Positions 8,301 through 16,955 of a DNA stretch of 64,000 nucleotides are shown here, one piece after another (positions within the stretch are counted from its first letter, which is position 1; each line of letters begins with the position of its first letter). The notes under the pieces are model-generated. The model was not told the origin of the DNA, searched no databases, and saw only the letters and a program-made list of their open reading frames with translations. A program made the position numbers and the translations under genes. Origin of the DNA: Mangrovimicrobium sediminis (GTDB lineage: Bacteria; Pseudomonadota; Gammaproteobacteria; Pseudomonadales; Halieaceae); the NCBI RefSeq assembly GCF_004745945.1, contig NZ_SRLE01000001.1, positions 1 to 64,000 of the forward strand, in the 5' to 3' direction.

Positions 8301-9167
8301 TCAAACCGGCCGCCAGAGCGGCGCGCCGCGAGTGTCCCTGAGGGAGGGAATCTCTCGCCCGTCGATATCCGTGACGCCGTATTCTTTCGCCAGTTCCGCG
8401 GTGATGAAAGTCCCGCCGCTGTGCCGCATGACATCCGGGTCCGCGGCCATGGCGACGATAACGCGCCCGGGGAACTCCGGTGAACAGCCGTCTTTCAACC
8501 GGGTCGCCGCGCCGGATTTCAGGCCGGGAATACTCGCCAGGTTGTGCTCCGCGCGTTCGGTGAGAGTGAGGCCCTGCCACAGCGAAACGGATGCGACATG
8601 GTGCGGTTTCAGTTCGATGGCCATGTCCCGTGCCATGCGGTCGGCGGCAGACTTACTGGTGCCGAACAGCACGCCGTAGGTGTAGGCCACACCGGTGTAG
8701 CCGGAGATGGCGACCATCAAACCCGACTGCTGCGGCACCATTAAGCGCGCGGCGTGCCAGGCGGCGACGAAGTTCGAGCGCACGCCAACCTCCAGCATGT
8801 CCAGGTTGGAGAGCGGTTTTTCCCAGAAGCCTTTGGCCTCGGTCAGGTCGTCCGGCAGTGCGAAGGCGTTGTTGACCAGAATATCCAGTCGCCCCTGCTC
8901 GCGTTCCACCTGGGCGAACAGTGCGGCCACCTGTTCGTCGTCGCTGTGATCCGCCTGCACGGCGATGCCCTGCCCGCCTCTGCTGGTAACCTCGGCGGCG
9001 GTGGCGCCGACGGTACCCGGCAGGAAGTACTCGTCCTCGTTCACGGTGCGGCCGGTCACGTAAACCGTGGCACCCGCCGCGCCCAGCGCCAGGGCTATGC
9101 CCTTGCCGATACCACGGCTTGCGCCGGTGACCACTGCCACCTTGCCCTGCAGACTACTCATTCTCAT
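8301..9167 (-). CDS. SDR family protein, DHRS1-like, with Phe at the catalytic Tyr position
   Basis: 288 aa (286 if the second ATG at 9161 is used). TGASRGIG cofactor motif near residue 15, GRTVNEDEYFLPGTV as in DHRS1-like proteins, and NNAFALPDD replacing NNAG. The active-site stretch reads LFGTSKSAADRMA, where the family has YGxxK, so the catalytic Tyr appears to be Phe. It may have lost ordinary dehydrogenase chemistry or use a neighbouring Tyr (AYTYG). It shares its strand and a short gap with the downstream-reading NTF2-like gene. Confidence 0.85.
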   Translation of the reverse strand: MRMSSLQGKVAVVTGASRGIGKGIALALGAAGATVYVTGRTVNEDEYFLPGTVGATAAEVTSRGGQGIAVQADHSDDEQVAALFAQVEREQGRLDILVNNAFALPDDLTEAKGFWEKPLSNLDMLEVGVRSNFVAAWHAARLMVPQQSGLMVAISGYTGVAYTYGVLFGTSKSAADRMARDMAIELKPHHVASVSLWQGLTLTERAEHNLASIPGLKSGAATRLKDGCSPEFPGRVIVAMAADPDVMRHSGGTFITAELAKEYGVTDIDGREIPSLRDTRGAPLWRPV

Positions 9168-9190
9168 CTCCCATGCGGCGCGCTTGCACC

Positions 9191-9772
9191 CTATTCTTCG
9201 GCCAGGAACCGGTCGAAAAAGTCTTCGCTGAAATCGTCAAATGTTCGACCGACGTAGTGGTCGCCCGCCAGGGGCGCGCCCAGCAGTCCATTGCGCCAGT
9301 CCGGGGCCGCACCCAGGTCGTGGTGCCAGTCATGCAGCATGGTGCGCTCCAGGATGCGCCACTCGTCGCCGCGCTGTTCCAGTTTGTCCAGGTAGCGGCC
9401 ACCCATCACCAAGTCCCGTTGCCCGCCGCCGTCGCAGCGGCTGCGAAGGTAAATAGTGACGTGGGTTTCCGCGGCGGCCTGGTCGGTTTTCAATGTCATC
9501 AGCGTCTGGCCGAGCGTGTGCTGCATGAGGGTTACCGCCTTCGAACCGGCGATAGCCCAGTTCTGGTATTCCCGGAAACTCCCGGAGAAAACCCCGAGGT
9601 CGACGCAGGCATCCGGCCACAGGCATAGCCCGATGCGCTGGTCGCAGCGGCGGTCCTCGGCGCGCGCCAACCGGGCTATACACTCGCGAATTTTTTCGCG
9701 GGCCAGCAGGCGTTCCAGTTCGGGTCTGGCGGTTCCTGTCACCACAATGCTTGCGGTCTCCTCACTCGTCAC
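9191..9772 (-). CDS. Nuclear transport factor 2 family (SnoaL-like) protein
   Basis: 193 aa. The SnoaL_4-type pattern is visible: an opening helix LLAREKIRECIARLARAEDRRC, a core containing HTLGQTLMTLKTDQAAAETHVT, and GGRYLDKLEQRGDEWRILERTMLHDW near residue 145. Such proteins act as small-molecule isomerases, dehydratases or binding proteins. It lies directly upstream of the SDR gene on the same strand, so the two probably act on one substrate. A candidate operator motif (9890-9912) lies upstream. Confidence 0.82.
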   Translation of the reverse strand: MTSEETASIVVTGTARPELERLLAREKIRECIARLARAEDRRCDQRIGLCLWPDACVDLGVFSGSFREYQNWAIAGSKAVTLMQHTLGQTLMTLKTDQAAAETHVTIYLRSRCDGGGQRDLVMGGRYLDKLEQRGDEWRILERTMLHDWHHDLGAAPDWRNGLLGAPLAGDHYVGRTFDDFSEDFFDRFLAEE

Positions 9773-9882
9773 TACCCCGTGGAAATCGATTGTCGTACGC
9801 CGCTACGCACCCACAATAGCTTGGCGGTGCCGAGACGCCATCCGGCTACTCACCAGGAGACAACAAGGGCATCGGGGTCGGC

Positions 9883-9913
9883 CAAAAAAAATGCTAAGGA
9901 TAATATTAGCATT
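9883..9913 (-). terminator. Inverted repeat: terminator of the TetR gene and/or operator
   Basis: atgctaa (9891-9897) and ttagcat (9906-9912) form a 7-bp inverted repeat with an 8-base loop. An eight-A run (9883-9890) gives a U-tract on the minus strand, after the TetR gene. The same aatgctaagg sequence recurs at about 10663-10672 upstream of TetR and the dioxygenase, so a repressor-binding role is also possible. Confidence 0.55.
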
Positions 9914-9959
9914 AGCGGGACGGCGAGCCAACCGGCGCTGGCGGCCCGGGAAAGCGACG

Positions 9960-10559
9960 CTAGTCGGGGATGGCGGGAGGCAGGCTGGCGATGGCGCTTT
10001 CGACCAGCCGCATGGCTTCGTCGTAGCCCTCGTTCACATCCAGCACGGCATCCTGTGCCATGGCCCGGGCCAGGGCGGCGACGATGGTCACGATCCCCGC
10101 GGCCGGGTAGGTCTCGGCATCCAGACCGCGGCTTTTAAGCTGCTGCTCGACAGCTTCGATCTGCAGTGTGCGGAAGTTGCGGGCCGAGGCGACGGCTTCG
10201 GCGCGGATGGATTCGCGGTGGTTAGCCAGGGCAATCAGTTCTGTGGCGGATATACCGGCGGTGTGGTCCCGGTGCAGTTCCCAAAGGGCTTTCAGTGGGT
10301 CTTCTGCACCCAGCGCCTCGACAAACAGCTTCAGTCGGCGCGCGGAACTCTTGCGGATAACCTCGAGGATGAGATCGTCCATGGTCTCGAAGTAGTAATA
10401 GACCAGCGGCGTTTTCAGACCCGCCGCCTCCGCCACATTGCGCGCAGTAATCGCGATATAGCCTTCATCTCGTAGCAGCCGCTCCGTCGCATCGATCAGC
10501 GCAGTCCGGTTCTCGGCGCTCTCCTTGCCGATGCGTCGCTGGGGCTTGCTCTTTGACAT
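9960..10559 (-). CDS. TetR/AcrR family transcriptional regulator
   Basis: 199 aa from ATG 10559. N-terminal helix-turn-helix: TERLLRDEGYIAITARNVAEAAGLKTPLVYYYFETMDDLI, about residues 20-60. The C-terminal ligand domain is diverse. Longer in-frame starts (10595, 10658) add sequence not typical of the family. It is divergent from the TauD-type dioxygenase gene and upstream of the NTF2/SDR pair. A sequence element shared by both control regions suggests it governs both. Confidence 0.9.
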   Translation of the reverse strand: MSKSKPQRRIGKESAENRTALIDATERLLRDEGYIAITARNVAEAAGLKTPLVYYYFETMDDLILEVIRKSSARRLKLFVEALGAEDPLKALWELHRDHTAGISATELIALANHRESIRAEAVASARNFRTLQIEAVEQQLKSRGLDAETYPAAGIVTIVAALARAMAQDAVLDVNEGYDEAMRLVESAIASLPPAIPD

Positions 10560-10662
10560 GCGCGAATTTACTTGTGGCGAGTGGAAGTTCCGCATCTTAT
10601 ATCGAACCCCTCCCGGCGGGCAAAGCGACCCGTGAATCCAATTGCCTATGCCACCCACTCAA

Positions 10663-10682
10663 TGCTAAGGTTATGTTCAGTT
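10663..10682. promoter_or_regulatory. Candidate TetR operator (second copy of the aatgctaagg element)
   Basis: aatgctaaggttatgttcag repeats the left arm and part of the spacer of the inverted repeat at 9890-9912. Both copies lie in control regions flanking the TetR gene. Only two copies are seen, so this is tentative. Confidence 0.35.
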
Positions 10683-10756
10683 TTTTGACCAAACCCATCC
10701 CCTCTCGCCGGACAAAAGCCAGGGGGCCCACGACACCCTGAAGGGAGGTGCGGAGC

Positions 10757-11590
10757 ATGCAGGCAGCCAGGAACGCGGAACTGGAGTTCAGGGACATCAA
10801 GCCCGAAATTGGCGCCGAGATTCTCGCCGACAAGGAAACCCTGCTGAGCGGGGTGCACGCCGAGACATTGCGCGACCTGCTCGAACAAAAAGGCGTGCTG
10901 GTACTGCCGCAGGTCCATTTCACCGACGAAGAGCAGGTGCAGTTCACCAACACCCTGGGCAAGCTCGCCCAGGAAAACCTCGGGGCTGATGTCTACAAGG
11001 TCACCCTGGACCAGGAGCAGACCGCCACCGCCGACTACCTGAAAGGCTCCTTCTACTGGCACTTCGACGGCGCCATGAACCCGGTGCCCATTCGCGCCTC
11101 CATTCTCACCAGCAAGGTGACCTCCCCCGAGGGCGGCAACACGGAGTTCGCCAATACCTACGCGGCCTACGAGGCACTGCCGGAGGAACGCAAGCAGCAG
11201 ATAGCGGACCTGCGCGCCGTGTACGCGGCGACCGCAACGCAGATGTGTCATACCCCCGAACCCAGCTACGAGGAGTTCATGCGCTGGCGGGCCCTGGGGC
11301 GCGTGGAACTGCCTCTGGTGTGGAAGCACGCGTCCGGGCGCAAGTCCCTGGTGATCGGCAACTACGCCGTCAACGTGCTGGGCATGGACCCTCTGGATGG
11401 CATCGAGCTGTTGGTGTATTTGCGCGACTGGGCCACCCAGGAACGCTTCCACTACAGTCACACCTGGAGCGTGGGCGACACCGTCATCTGGGACAACACC
11501 GGCACACTGCACCGGGCCATGCCCTACCCCCTGGACTGCGGGCGCATGCTGCATCGCACCAAGTTGCAGGGCGAAGAGCCCCTGCGCTAA
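10757..11590 (+). CDS. TauD/TfdA family Fe(II)/2-oxoglutarate dioxygenase
   Basis: 277 aa. The metal triad is visible as H102-x-D104 (YWHFDGA) and H252 (TLHRAMPY); Arg263 (DCGR) is the probable 2-oxoglutarate contact. The internal DNTGTLHRA motif is characteristic. It would hydroxylate a small substrate using O2 and 2-oxoglutarate. ATG 10757 is supported by gggagg 8 bases upstream; a GTG at 10748 overlaps that site and is unlikely. A beta-propeller gene follows 14 bp later, so both probably belong to one catabolic unit under the divergent TetR. Confidence 0.9.
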   Translation: MQAARNAELEFRDIKPEIGAEILADKETLLSGVHAETLRDLLEQKGVLVLPQVHFTDEEQVQFTNTLGKLAQENLGADVYKVTLDQEQTATADYLKGSFYWHFDGAMNPVPIRASILTSKVTSPEGGNTEFANTYAAYEALPEERKQQIADLRAVYAATATQMCHTPEPSYEEFMRWRALGRVELPLVWKHASGRKSLVIGNYAVNVLGMDPLDGIELLVYLRDWATQERFHYSHTWSVGDTVIWDNTGTLHRAMPYPLDCGRMLHRTKLQGEEPLR

Positions 11591-11604
11591 GCAGGAAAGC
11601 ACGC

Positions 11605-13212
11605 ATGCTGACATCTGCCGGACGCTTCGCTGCAGCAAGTTCCATCGCCTGTGCCGCCGGCTGGTCCGTCGAGCGCGTGACACCGGCCAGCCGCTTGTTT
11701 GGCGCCAATGGCCTGCGCAACGGCCCGGATGGCCGCCTCTACGTGGCACAGGTGTCCGGCAGCCAGATCAGCGCCATCGATGTTGCCAGCGGCGCGGTGC
11801 ATACCGTAAGCCCGATGGGCGGCGCTATCGTCGCACCGGACGACATCGCCTTCGACAGCGAGGGCAACCTGTTCGCCACGGAAATCAGCGAAGGACGGGT
11901 GAGCGTGCGCAGCCCGAACGGCCAGTCGCGCGTCGTCTACGGCGACCTCCCCTGCGCCAACCCGATCACCATCCACCAGGGGCGGTTGTTTGCCGGCGAA
12001 TGCCTGCACCGCGGGCGTATCGTCGAACTGGACCTGAATGGCAGGCCACCGCGGGTGCTGGTGGAAAATGTGCCCATGCCCAATGCGATGGAGGTGGGAC
12101 CGGACGGCAGGCTGTACTTCCCGGTGATGGAAGCCAACGAAATCTGGCGCGTGGGACTCGACGGTGGCGCGCCGGAAGTCGTGGCGCGCAACCTCGGCGT
12201 GCCGGACTCGGTAAAGTTCGACCAGCATGGTTTTATCGTCTCGACCCAGGCCGCCAGCGGCGAGGTACTCCGCATAAACCCCGAAACCGGGGAGCATTCG
12301 ACACTGGCACAACTGGCACCGGGGCTGGACAACCTGGCCTTCGTTGACGGCCGGTTGTTCGTTTCCAGTTTTTCTGGCGCGATTACCGAGATTCTCGCGG
12401 GCGGCACTACGCGTTCACTGCTGCCGGCGGGCATGAACGGGCCGCTGGGGCTGACCTGCGAGCCGGACGGACGAGTGCTGGTTTGCGACGGTCCCTACTG
12501 CTATTGCGTGCACCGGGGCGCCCGCCCCGAAGTGCTGGGCATGTTGTTTACGCCGGGCAGCCCCGGCTATTCCCGCGGCATTGTCTTCGCCGCGCCGGGT
12601 GAATACATCATCACCACCGGGCTCGGCCAGGTGGCGCGCTGGCGACCGGCGCAGCAGGCCAGTGAAATACTGGCAGAGGGATTCGACCGCCTGTTCGGCG
12701 TGGACGTCGACGCCCGCGGGGCGGCGATTGTTGCCGAAGCGGGCCGCGGCCGCCTGCTGGGAATTTTCAAGGGCAAAGTGGCTGAACTGGCCTCAGGCCT
12801 CGACGAACCCAGGGGCGTCGCGGTGACAGACGATGGCGACTACCTCGTCGCGGAACAGGGTGCTGGTCGCGTGGTACGGGTGACACCGGGCGGCGTCGAG
12901 ACTGTGCTGGATGGCCTGCAGTGCCCACAGGGTATCGCCTGCCGCGGAGCGTTTCTCTACGTGATGGACGCCGGCTCGCGCTCACTCGTCCAGTACAACT
13001 GCGTGAGCAAGGACAGGCAGACAGTGGCCACCGAATTGCCCGTAGGTCACCCGGCCGGTGTCACGCCCAAGCCGATCAGACCGTTCCCGCCACTGTCCGG
13101 CGCCATGGGGCCGTTTGCCGATATCGCCCTTGCCGCGGATGGTAGGTTGTACATTGCCGCCGATGCGGAAGGCAGTGTGGTGGCTTTGCGGTGCGATGAC
13201 CAGGCAACTTGA
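11605..13212 (+). CDS. SMP-30/NHL-type beta-propeller protein
   Basis: 535 aa from ATG 11605; the frame is open back to 11245 inside the dioxygenase gene, but that part is a shadow. At least eight propeller-blade motifs of the form GPDGRLYVA, DSEGNLFATE, GPDGRLYFPV, EPDGRVLVCD and AADGRLYIAAD are spread along the length. At this size it is about twice a single SMP-30 lactonase, so two propellers or one large one are possible. A gluconolactonase-like hydrolase is a reasonable guess but unproven. No obvious signal peptide. Confidence 0.75.
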   Translation: MLTSAGRFAAASSIACAAGWSVERVTPASRLFGANGLRNGPDGRLYVAQVSGSQISAIDVASGAVHTVSPMGGAIVAPDDIAFDSEGNLFATEISEGRVSVRSPNGQSRVVYGDLPCANPITIHQGRLFAGECLHRGRIVELDLNGRPPRVLVENVPMPNAMEVGPDGRLYFPVMEANEIWRVGLDGGAPEVVARNLGVPDSVKFDQHGFIVSTQAASGEVLRINPETGEHSTLAQLAPGLDNLAFVDGRLFVSSFSGAITEILAGGTTRSLLPAGMNGPLGLTCEPDGRVLVCDGPYCYCVHRGARPEVLGMLFTPGSPGYSRGIVFAAPGEYIITTGLGQVARWRPAQQASEILAEGFDRLFGVDVDARGAAIVAEAGRGRLLGIFKGKVAELASGLDEPRGVAVTDDGDYLVAEQGAGRVVRVTPGGVETVLDGLQCPQGIACRGAFLYVMDAGSRSLVQYNCVSKDRQTVATELPVGHPAGVTPKPIRPFPPLSGAMGPFADIALAADGRLYIAADAEGSVVALRCDDQAT

Positions 13213-13246
13213 TCAGGTTGGGTCATGCTTTGGCGAGGAAGGCGCT

Positions 13247-13639
13247 GTGACTAAAACAAGACTCTATTTGCTGGTTTCGGGGCTCGTCATTATCGCCATT
13301 GGGCTGTCCTACGGCGCTCCCCGGCCAGCGCTTGAGACGTCTTTCGGGATAGCGATCGACGACGCAGCTCTACATATTTTCCGCGCCATCATGGGCCTGT
13401 ACTGCGGGCTCGGCATTCTGTTGCTCCTGGGTGCCCGGTTCGATATCTACGTAAAACCGGCATTGGTGCTCGAGGCCGTCTTCTTCACCAGCGTGGGCGT
13501 AGGACGGGTGACCAGCTTTCTGCTCGATGCAAACATCCCGAGCGTAGCTGTTGGTGCCGTTGCTGTGGAGATTGTTTTGTCGGTGGTCACCTTGGCAGTG
13601 CTGTTTATGCAGCCGAGACGGACGCACCCGGGCAGTTGA
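13247..13639 (+). CDS. DUF4345 domain-containing membrane protein
   Basis: 130 aa from GTG 13247. Four hydrophobic segments (LYLLVSGLVIIAIGLSYG; IFRAIMGLYCGLGILLLLG; PALVLEAVFFTSVGVGRV; AVEIVLSVVTLAVLF) and the RAIMGLY and GRVTSF signatures match DUF4345. Function unknown. It follows the propeller gene by 34 bp. Confidence 0.75.
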   Translation: MTKTRLYLLVSGLVIIAIGLSYGAPRPALETSFGIAIDDAALHIFRAIMGLYCGLGILLLLGARFDIYVKPALVLEAVFFTSVGVGRVTSFLLDANIPSVAVGAVAVEIVLSVVTLAVLFMQPRRTHPGS

Positions 13640-13738
13640 CTGCGACAACCGCTACACCTTCAAGGAATACCGTAAGCACCTTGCCGGACATGCCGCCCGA
13701 CTTACAGTAGCAACCCAATGCCACGGCGGGGGCCAAAC

Positions 13739-13769
13739 AAAAAGGGCCTACGTTTTCACGTAGGCCCTT
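13739..13769 (-). terminator. Rho-independent terminator, probably the original tRNA-Ala terminator
   Basis: gggcctacg (13744-13752) pairs with cgtaggccc (13759-13767) around ttttca, with an A-run at 13739-13743 that reads as a U-tract on the minus strand. It lies just beyond the 3' end of the tRNA-like copy, as the second terminator does beyond the intact tRNA. Confidence 0.7.
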
Positions 13770-13779
13770 CAAGTCGATT

Positions 13780-13831
13780 TGGTGGAGCTATGGGGGATCG
13801 AACCGCAGACCTCAACACTGCCAAGGTTGCG
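13780..13831 (-). repeat. Degenerate direct repeat of the tRNA-Ala 3' half (attachment-site copy)
   Basis: 52 bases matching 17970-18021 with three mismatches (13793, 13824, 13825). It covers the tRNA from the anticodon arm to the encoded CCA. The change at 13793 breaks a T-stem pair (CCCCA instead of CCGCA), and the 5' half is absent, so it is not a functional tRNA. This is the expected footprint of site-specific integration at a tRNA 3' end. Confidence 0.85.
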
Positions 13832-14104
13832 ACAACCATCTTTTTTCTACTAGAGAAAACCACCATTTTATTTACACATATCAATAGGTTACAAACACCC
13901 AAAGTGGCGAGATTGCTTTCGTGAGTCTTTGTACCCTTTTAGTCAAATTATGTATTATCTCTTTATATTCAATTAGTTAAGTCACACTATTGGGCCTAAA
14001 ACCTCCATCTATCATCGCAACATTCCAAATGTTGAATCGACTGAGCCGATCCTATTGGTAACCCTTATCTGTCTGATACTTTTAAAGAAAATGGGGCTAC
14101 GCAA

Positions 14105-14335
14105 GTGAAAGCGCAAAACAGCAGCTATGACCTAGCTCAGACCAAACGGATCTTTGAAACGAAGCGAAAGCTCACCGCGAATAAGAAGCTCAATTCGGGC
14201 TGGATATTGGTTGGGGTAAGCCTTAAAGAACCTGGGTTTATGTACACATTGGCTCTGCCGGGTGGCGATCTACCTTGGGACTCCCGCGTTTCCCCCGATA
14301 AAGTAACGGAAGACGATTTAGCCTGGCTGAATTGA
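14105..14335 (+). CDS. Small hypothetical island protein
   Basis: 76 aa from GTG 14105. Charged N-terminus (KRIFETKRKLTANKKL) followed by LNSGWILVGVSLKEPGF and an acidic tail. The LNxGWxLV pattern resembles small accessory-region proteins I have seen in other genomes, without a known role. No strong ribosome-binding site is visible. It reads toward the two-gene unit that starts at 14427 and may belong to it as a regulator; that is a guess. Confidence 0.5.
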   Translation: MKAQNSSYDLAQTKRIFETKRKLTANKKLNSGWILVGVSLKEPGFMYTLALPGGDLPWDSRVSPDKVTEDDLAWLN

Positions 14336-14426
14336 CAAGGAAATATTTGGAGCCACGCTCCCTTTCTATCCAACTCATGGACTGATGCAATGTACTGAAG
14401 AGTCGTGCATCACAAGAGGTCATTTT

Positions 14427-16955
14427 GTGAACACCCGAACCCAACTATTCTTTTCGCAATTTCGCGCGTATGAATCCATCAAGGCTAGGCTGCGGCGAGA
14501 AAAATTTCGGCTTAGGTCGAAATTATTCACCATGCGGTATGGGTTAGCTGAGGCGAAAACAGACTATAAATCGTTTCAGGGACTTCTTAGTCTCACGCAA
14601 ACCCCATTTTTTCTCGCTCTAATTTTCGGAACATTTCTGCAATTTACCGACCTTTATTTAGTTGATCTGTACAGGAAATTTGGAATTAAGATTCCAGCAG
14701 ATGGGGACTATGCGACCTTTCTTGCAACAATAGCAGGTATTGGTGGTGTATTTATCGGCTTGTACTATGCCGCTATAAGCACTGTAAGCAGCACTATTTA
14801 CTCAAGTGTCCCTAGCAATCTTAAGGACCTCTTAACCCAGGAGAGATATGGCAATGTATACATGCGTTTCCTCTCCTTCCTCACATTCCTGTGTGTCGTG
14901 CTACTGCTATTTCGACTCTCAGGGCAACCAAGGGCATATCTAGCCGTTGTTTTTATAGCAGTTTGCAGTGGCATAGGAATATTTTCATTCGTTACTCTGG
15001 GAAAACGCGCATTCGATCTCTTTGACCCAACCCAGCTTTCCCCTCATGTAATTCGCGACCTTAACCGCTGGTTAGCGCATGTCAAAGTTGGGGCATTTCG
15101 TTGGAACGACCCGCTTTTTCAAGGTCACGCCCAAAAACAGGCATCAAAGAGCATAGACACGCTTAGAATTTTAGCCACCACTGCGAAGAAAGAGGCTCAC
15201 CTAAGCGGGGAATCTTACGTCAAGCTGTCAAAACAGATTGTATTCTTCCTCTATAAGTACGAAATATCTAAAAGGAATATCCCCACATCTAGCAATTGGT
15301 ATGAACAAACACTTGAATTTAAAGACTGGTATCGCACAGAAGACTCGGCAGTATCTCTAGCTCATCAATCTGGAACTACGTTACAACCAGAAACAGCACA
15401 CAACCATCAATGGATTGAGGAGCAGCTGATTCCGATTGTTTTGGACTGCATCACTGTCAATTACAACGAAAATCGCTTCAAAGAGGTCCTGTCAATTCTT
15501 GGGCATATTGAAAGTTATATCCAACTACTGGCCCAGTCGAACGAGATTGATAGAGCATTCGATTTCGCTGGTAAGCTAGCTACCCACATTACGGAAAACT
15601 TACAAGGTATTCCCGGCACCACACCTACTCATGCAGAACAAATTGAGTTGCTCGCGATTCTGGACACAATTTCCAGAATTCCTATTACGATCGCCATAGG
15701 CCATAGGGAGGCTCTGCAGAAAACGCTGCTACGAGAGCATCAAAAATCAATCAGCTCTATCGAGTGGAAGTCAGAAAAAGACATTTACTCTCATAATTTC
15801 CCTTTGTACTGCCTAGATCAGCTTGAATGGTTACGAGGTAAGCTAGAGTTCGAATTCCGATCAGAAGACAGATATATTTCACCTTCTTGGTATTTACAAG
15901 AAATATTGAGGCTATCAGAGTCTCGTCGATTTACTGAAAATGTTAAGTCTCTCGTGAATAGAGGGGTCGAGTTTTATGAAAGAAATATCACAGATTTGAG
16001 AAGTAAAAATCGACACTGGAGTTTATCGGCTTTTTTGAGTCGAGAAAGGGAATATTGGTCAAAACTGGACTTCCAGAAAAACGACTGGAATGACAGCTGG
16101 AAATCCTTGATAGAAAATAATCGTATAGAAGGTTTAGCATGGCCAGTTATAGATTTAGAGGAACTCGGTCAGAGAGGAAAAACACGGGAGACCAACTCAC
16201 TGAAAGCCATGGTAGACGAATCAGTCCGTTTGGCACTTCTTCCTAGACCCAAGGATTTTCCCGACTATCCAGGGCAATTCTTGCATATTGCAGGAGAATG
16301 TACGTTCCTCTCAATGATCGAAAACGATCATCAGCTGTTTTCCGAAATATTCGACCATTATCTGGCTGGTTGCTTATTAAAGTTTGACGCCATGCGAGCC
16401 GAAATCTCTGGAACTGACTGGAGAGCCCAGCAACAAATAAAAATTGCATCGGCCCCTATACTTGACTTAATGGACATTAGCGGATACGCGAAACTCTTTT
16501 CAGATATTCATGACCAAGAAATTTTCTGGGACCGCGTTGTAGATAGCTGGTCAAAGTACATTTCCGGAAATCCTACAACTCCCATCTTGGAGATTCTTGC
16601 AGCCGCACTTGGAATAACTGAATCTGCCTTCGAATTGAGCCATCGGAGCATCTTAAGGACTCAGTGGCAGCAGATGGTTCAATACAAGCTTTCTGAAATA
16701 CCAACCCACGAAGTTGATTATGGAGGGATGATATCTGCCACTCATACGTCTGTAGACCATGAGAGCACTCTAGTGAGGGTATACGCTGATGGAAGGCATT
16801 ATTCTCCTTACGATGGAATCGATGCATTTATCGAGTTTTTTGTTCGTGCACAAGGTAACGGATCTGATCTAGATTTTGGAAGGAGACGAAGCAGAGATTT
16901 AAGAGAAGCTCTAGAAAGAGAAAAAGGCAGATATCAGGAAGATAACCAAGAATGA
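14427..16955 (+). CDS. Unrecognised island protein: four-helix membrane domain plus large soluble domain
   Basis: 842 aa from GTG 14427, which has AGAGG 7-8 bases upstream; an ATG at 14385 would give 856 aa without a site. After a basic N-terminus come four hydrophobic helices, at about 58-75 (FFLALIFGTFLQF), 93-115 (FLATIAGIGGVFIGLYYAA), 142-160 and 166-190. A soluble region of about 640 residues, rich in helix-forming charged residues, follows. The membrane part recalls DUF2254 topology (a TIAG-type helix followed by SSTIYS) but the similarity is weak, and I see no nuclease, ATPase or protease motif. It is coupled to the next gene. Candidate defence or conflict component; unproven. Confidence 0.8.
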   Translation: MNTRTQLFFSQFRAYESIKARLRREKFRLRSKLFTMRYGLAEAKTDYKSFQGLLSLTQTPFFLALIFGTFLQFTDLYLVDLYRKFGIKIPADGDYATFLATIAGIGGVFIGLYYAAISTVSSTIYSSVPSNLKDLLTQERYGNVYMRFLSFLTFLCVVLLLFRLSGQPRAYLAVVFIAVCSGIGIFSFVTLGKRAFDLFDPTQLSPHVIRDLNRWLAHVKVGAFRWNDPLFQGHAQKQASKSIDTLRILATTAKKEAHLSGESYVKLSKQIVFFLYKYEISKRNIPTSSNWYEQTLEFKDWYRTEDSAVSLAHQSGTTLQPETAHNHQWIEEQLIPIVLDCITVNYNENRFKEVLSILGHIESYIQLLAQSNEIDRAFDFAGKLATHITENLQGIPGTTPTHAEQIELLAILDTISRIPITIAIGHREALQKTLLREHQKSISSIEWKSEKDIYSHNFPLYCLDQLEWLRGKLEFEFRSEDRYISPSWYLQEILRLSESRRFTENVKSLVNRGVEFYERNITDLRSKNRHWSLSAFLSREREYWSKLDFQKNDWNDSWKSLIENNRIEGLAWPVIDLEELGQRGKTRETNSLKAMVDESVRLALLPRPKDFPDYPGQFLHIAGECTFLSMIENDHQLFSEIFDHYLAGCLLKFDAMRAEISGTDWRAQQQIKIASAPILDLMDISGYAKLFSDIHDQEIFWDRVVDSWSKYISGNPTTPILEILAAALGITESAFELSHRSILRTQWQQMVQYKLSEIPTHEVDYGGMISATHTSVDHESTLVRVYADGRHYSPYDGIDAFIEFFVRAQGNGSDLDFGRRRSRDLREALEREKGRYQEDNQE

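Larger units (their letters stand above)
13640..14104. other. Gap containing the left island boundary
   Basis: 13640-13738 is ordinary chromosomal intergenic DNA. A terminator (13739-13769) and the degenerate tRNA 3'-half copy (13780-13831) follow. From about 13832 to 14104 the sequence becomes strongly AT-rich with no coding potential I trust. This composition change marks the start of the island. Confidence 0.7.

Noticed and set aside
11245-11604. Upstream extension of the propeller protein
   Set aside because: Overlaps the dioxygenase gene in another frame and adds unfamiliar arginine-rich sequence; ATG 11605 is natural.
13780-13831. A second tRNA-Ala gene
   Set aside because: Only the 3' half is present, and 13793 breaks the T-stem. 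It is an attachment-site copy.
13718-13924. 68-codon frame across the left island boundary
   Set aside because: It runs through the terminator and the tRNA-half copy; no ribosome-binding site.
14427-16955. Assignment of the membrane protein to DUF2254
   Set aside because: Only the helix layout and a short TIAG-type stretch are similar; not enough to name the family.
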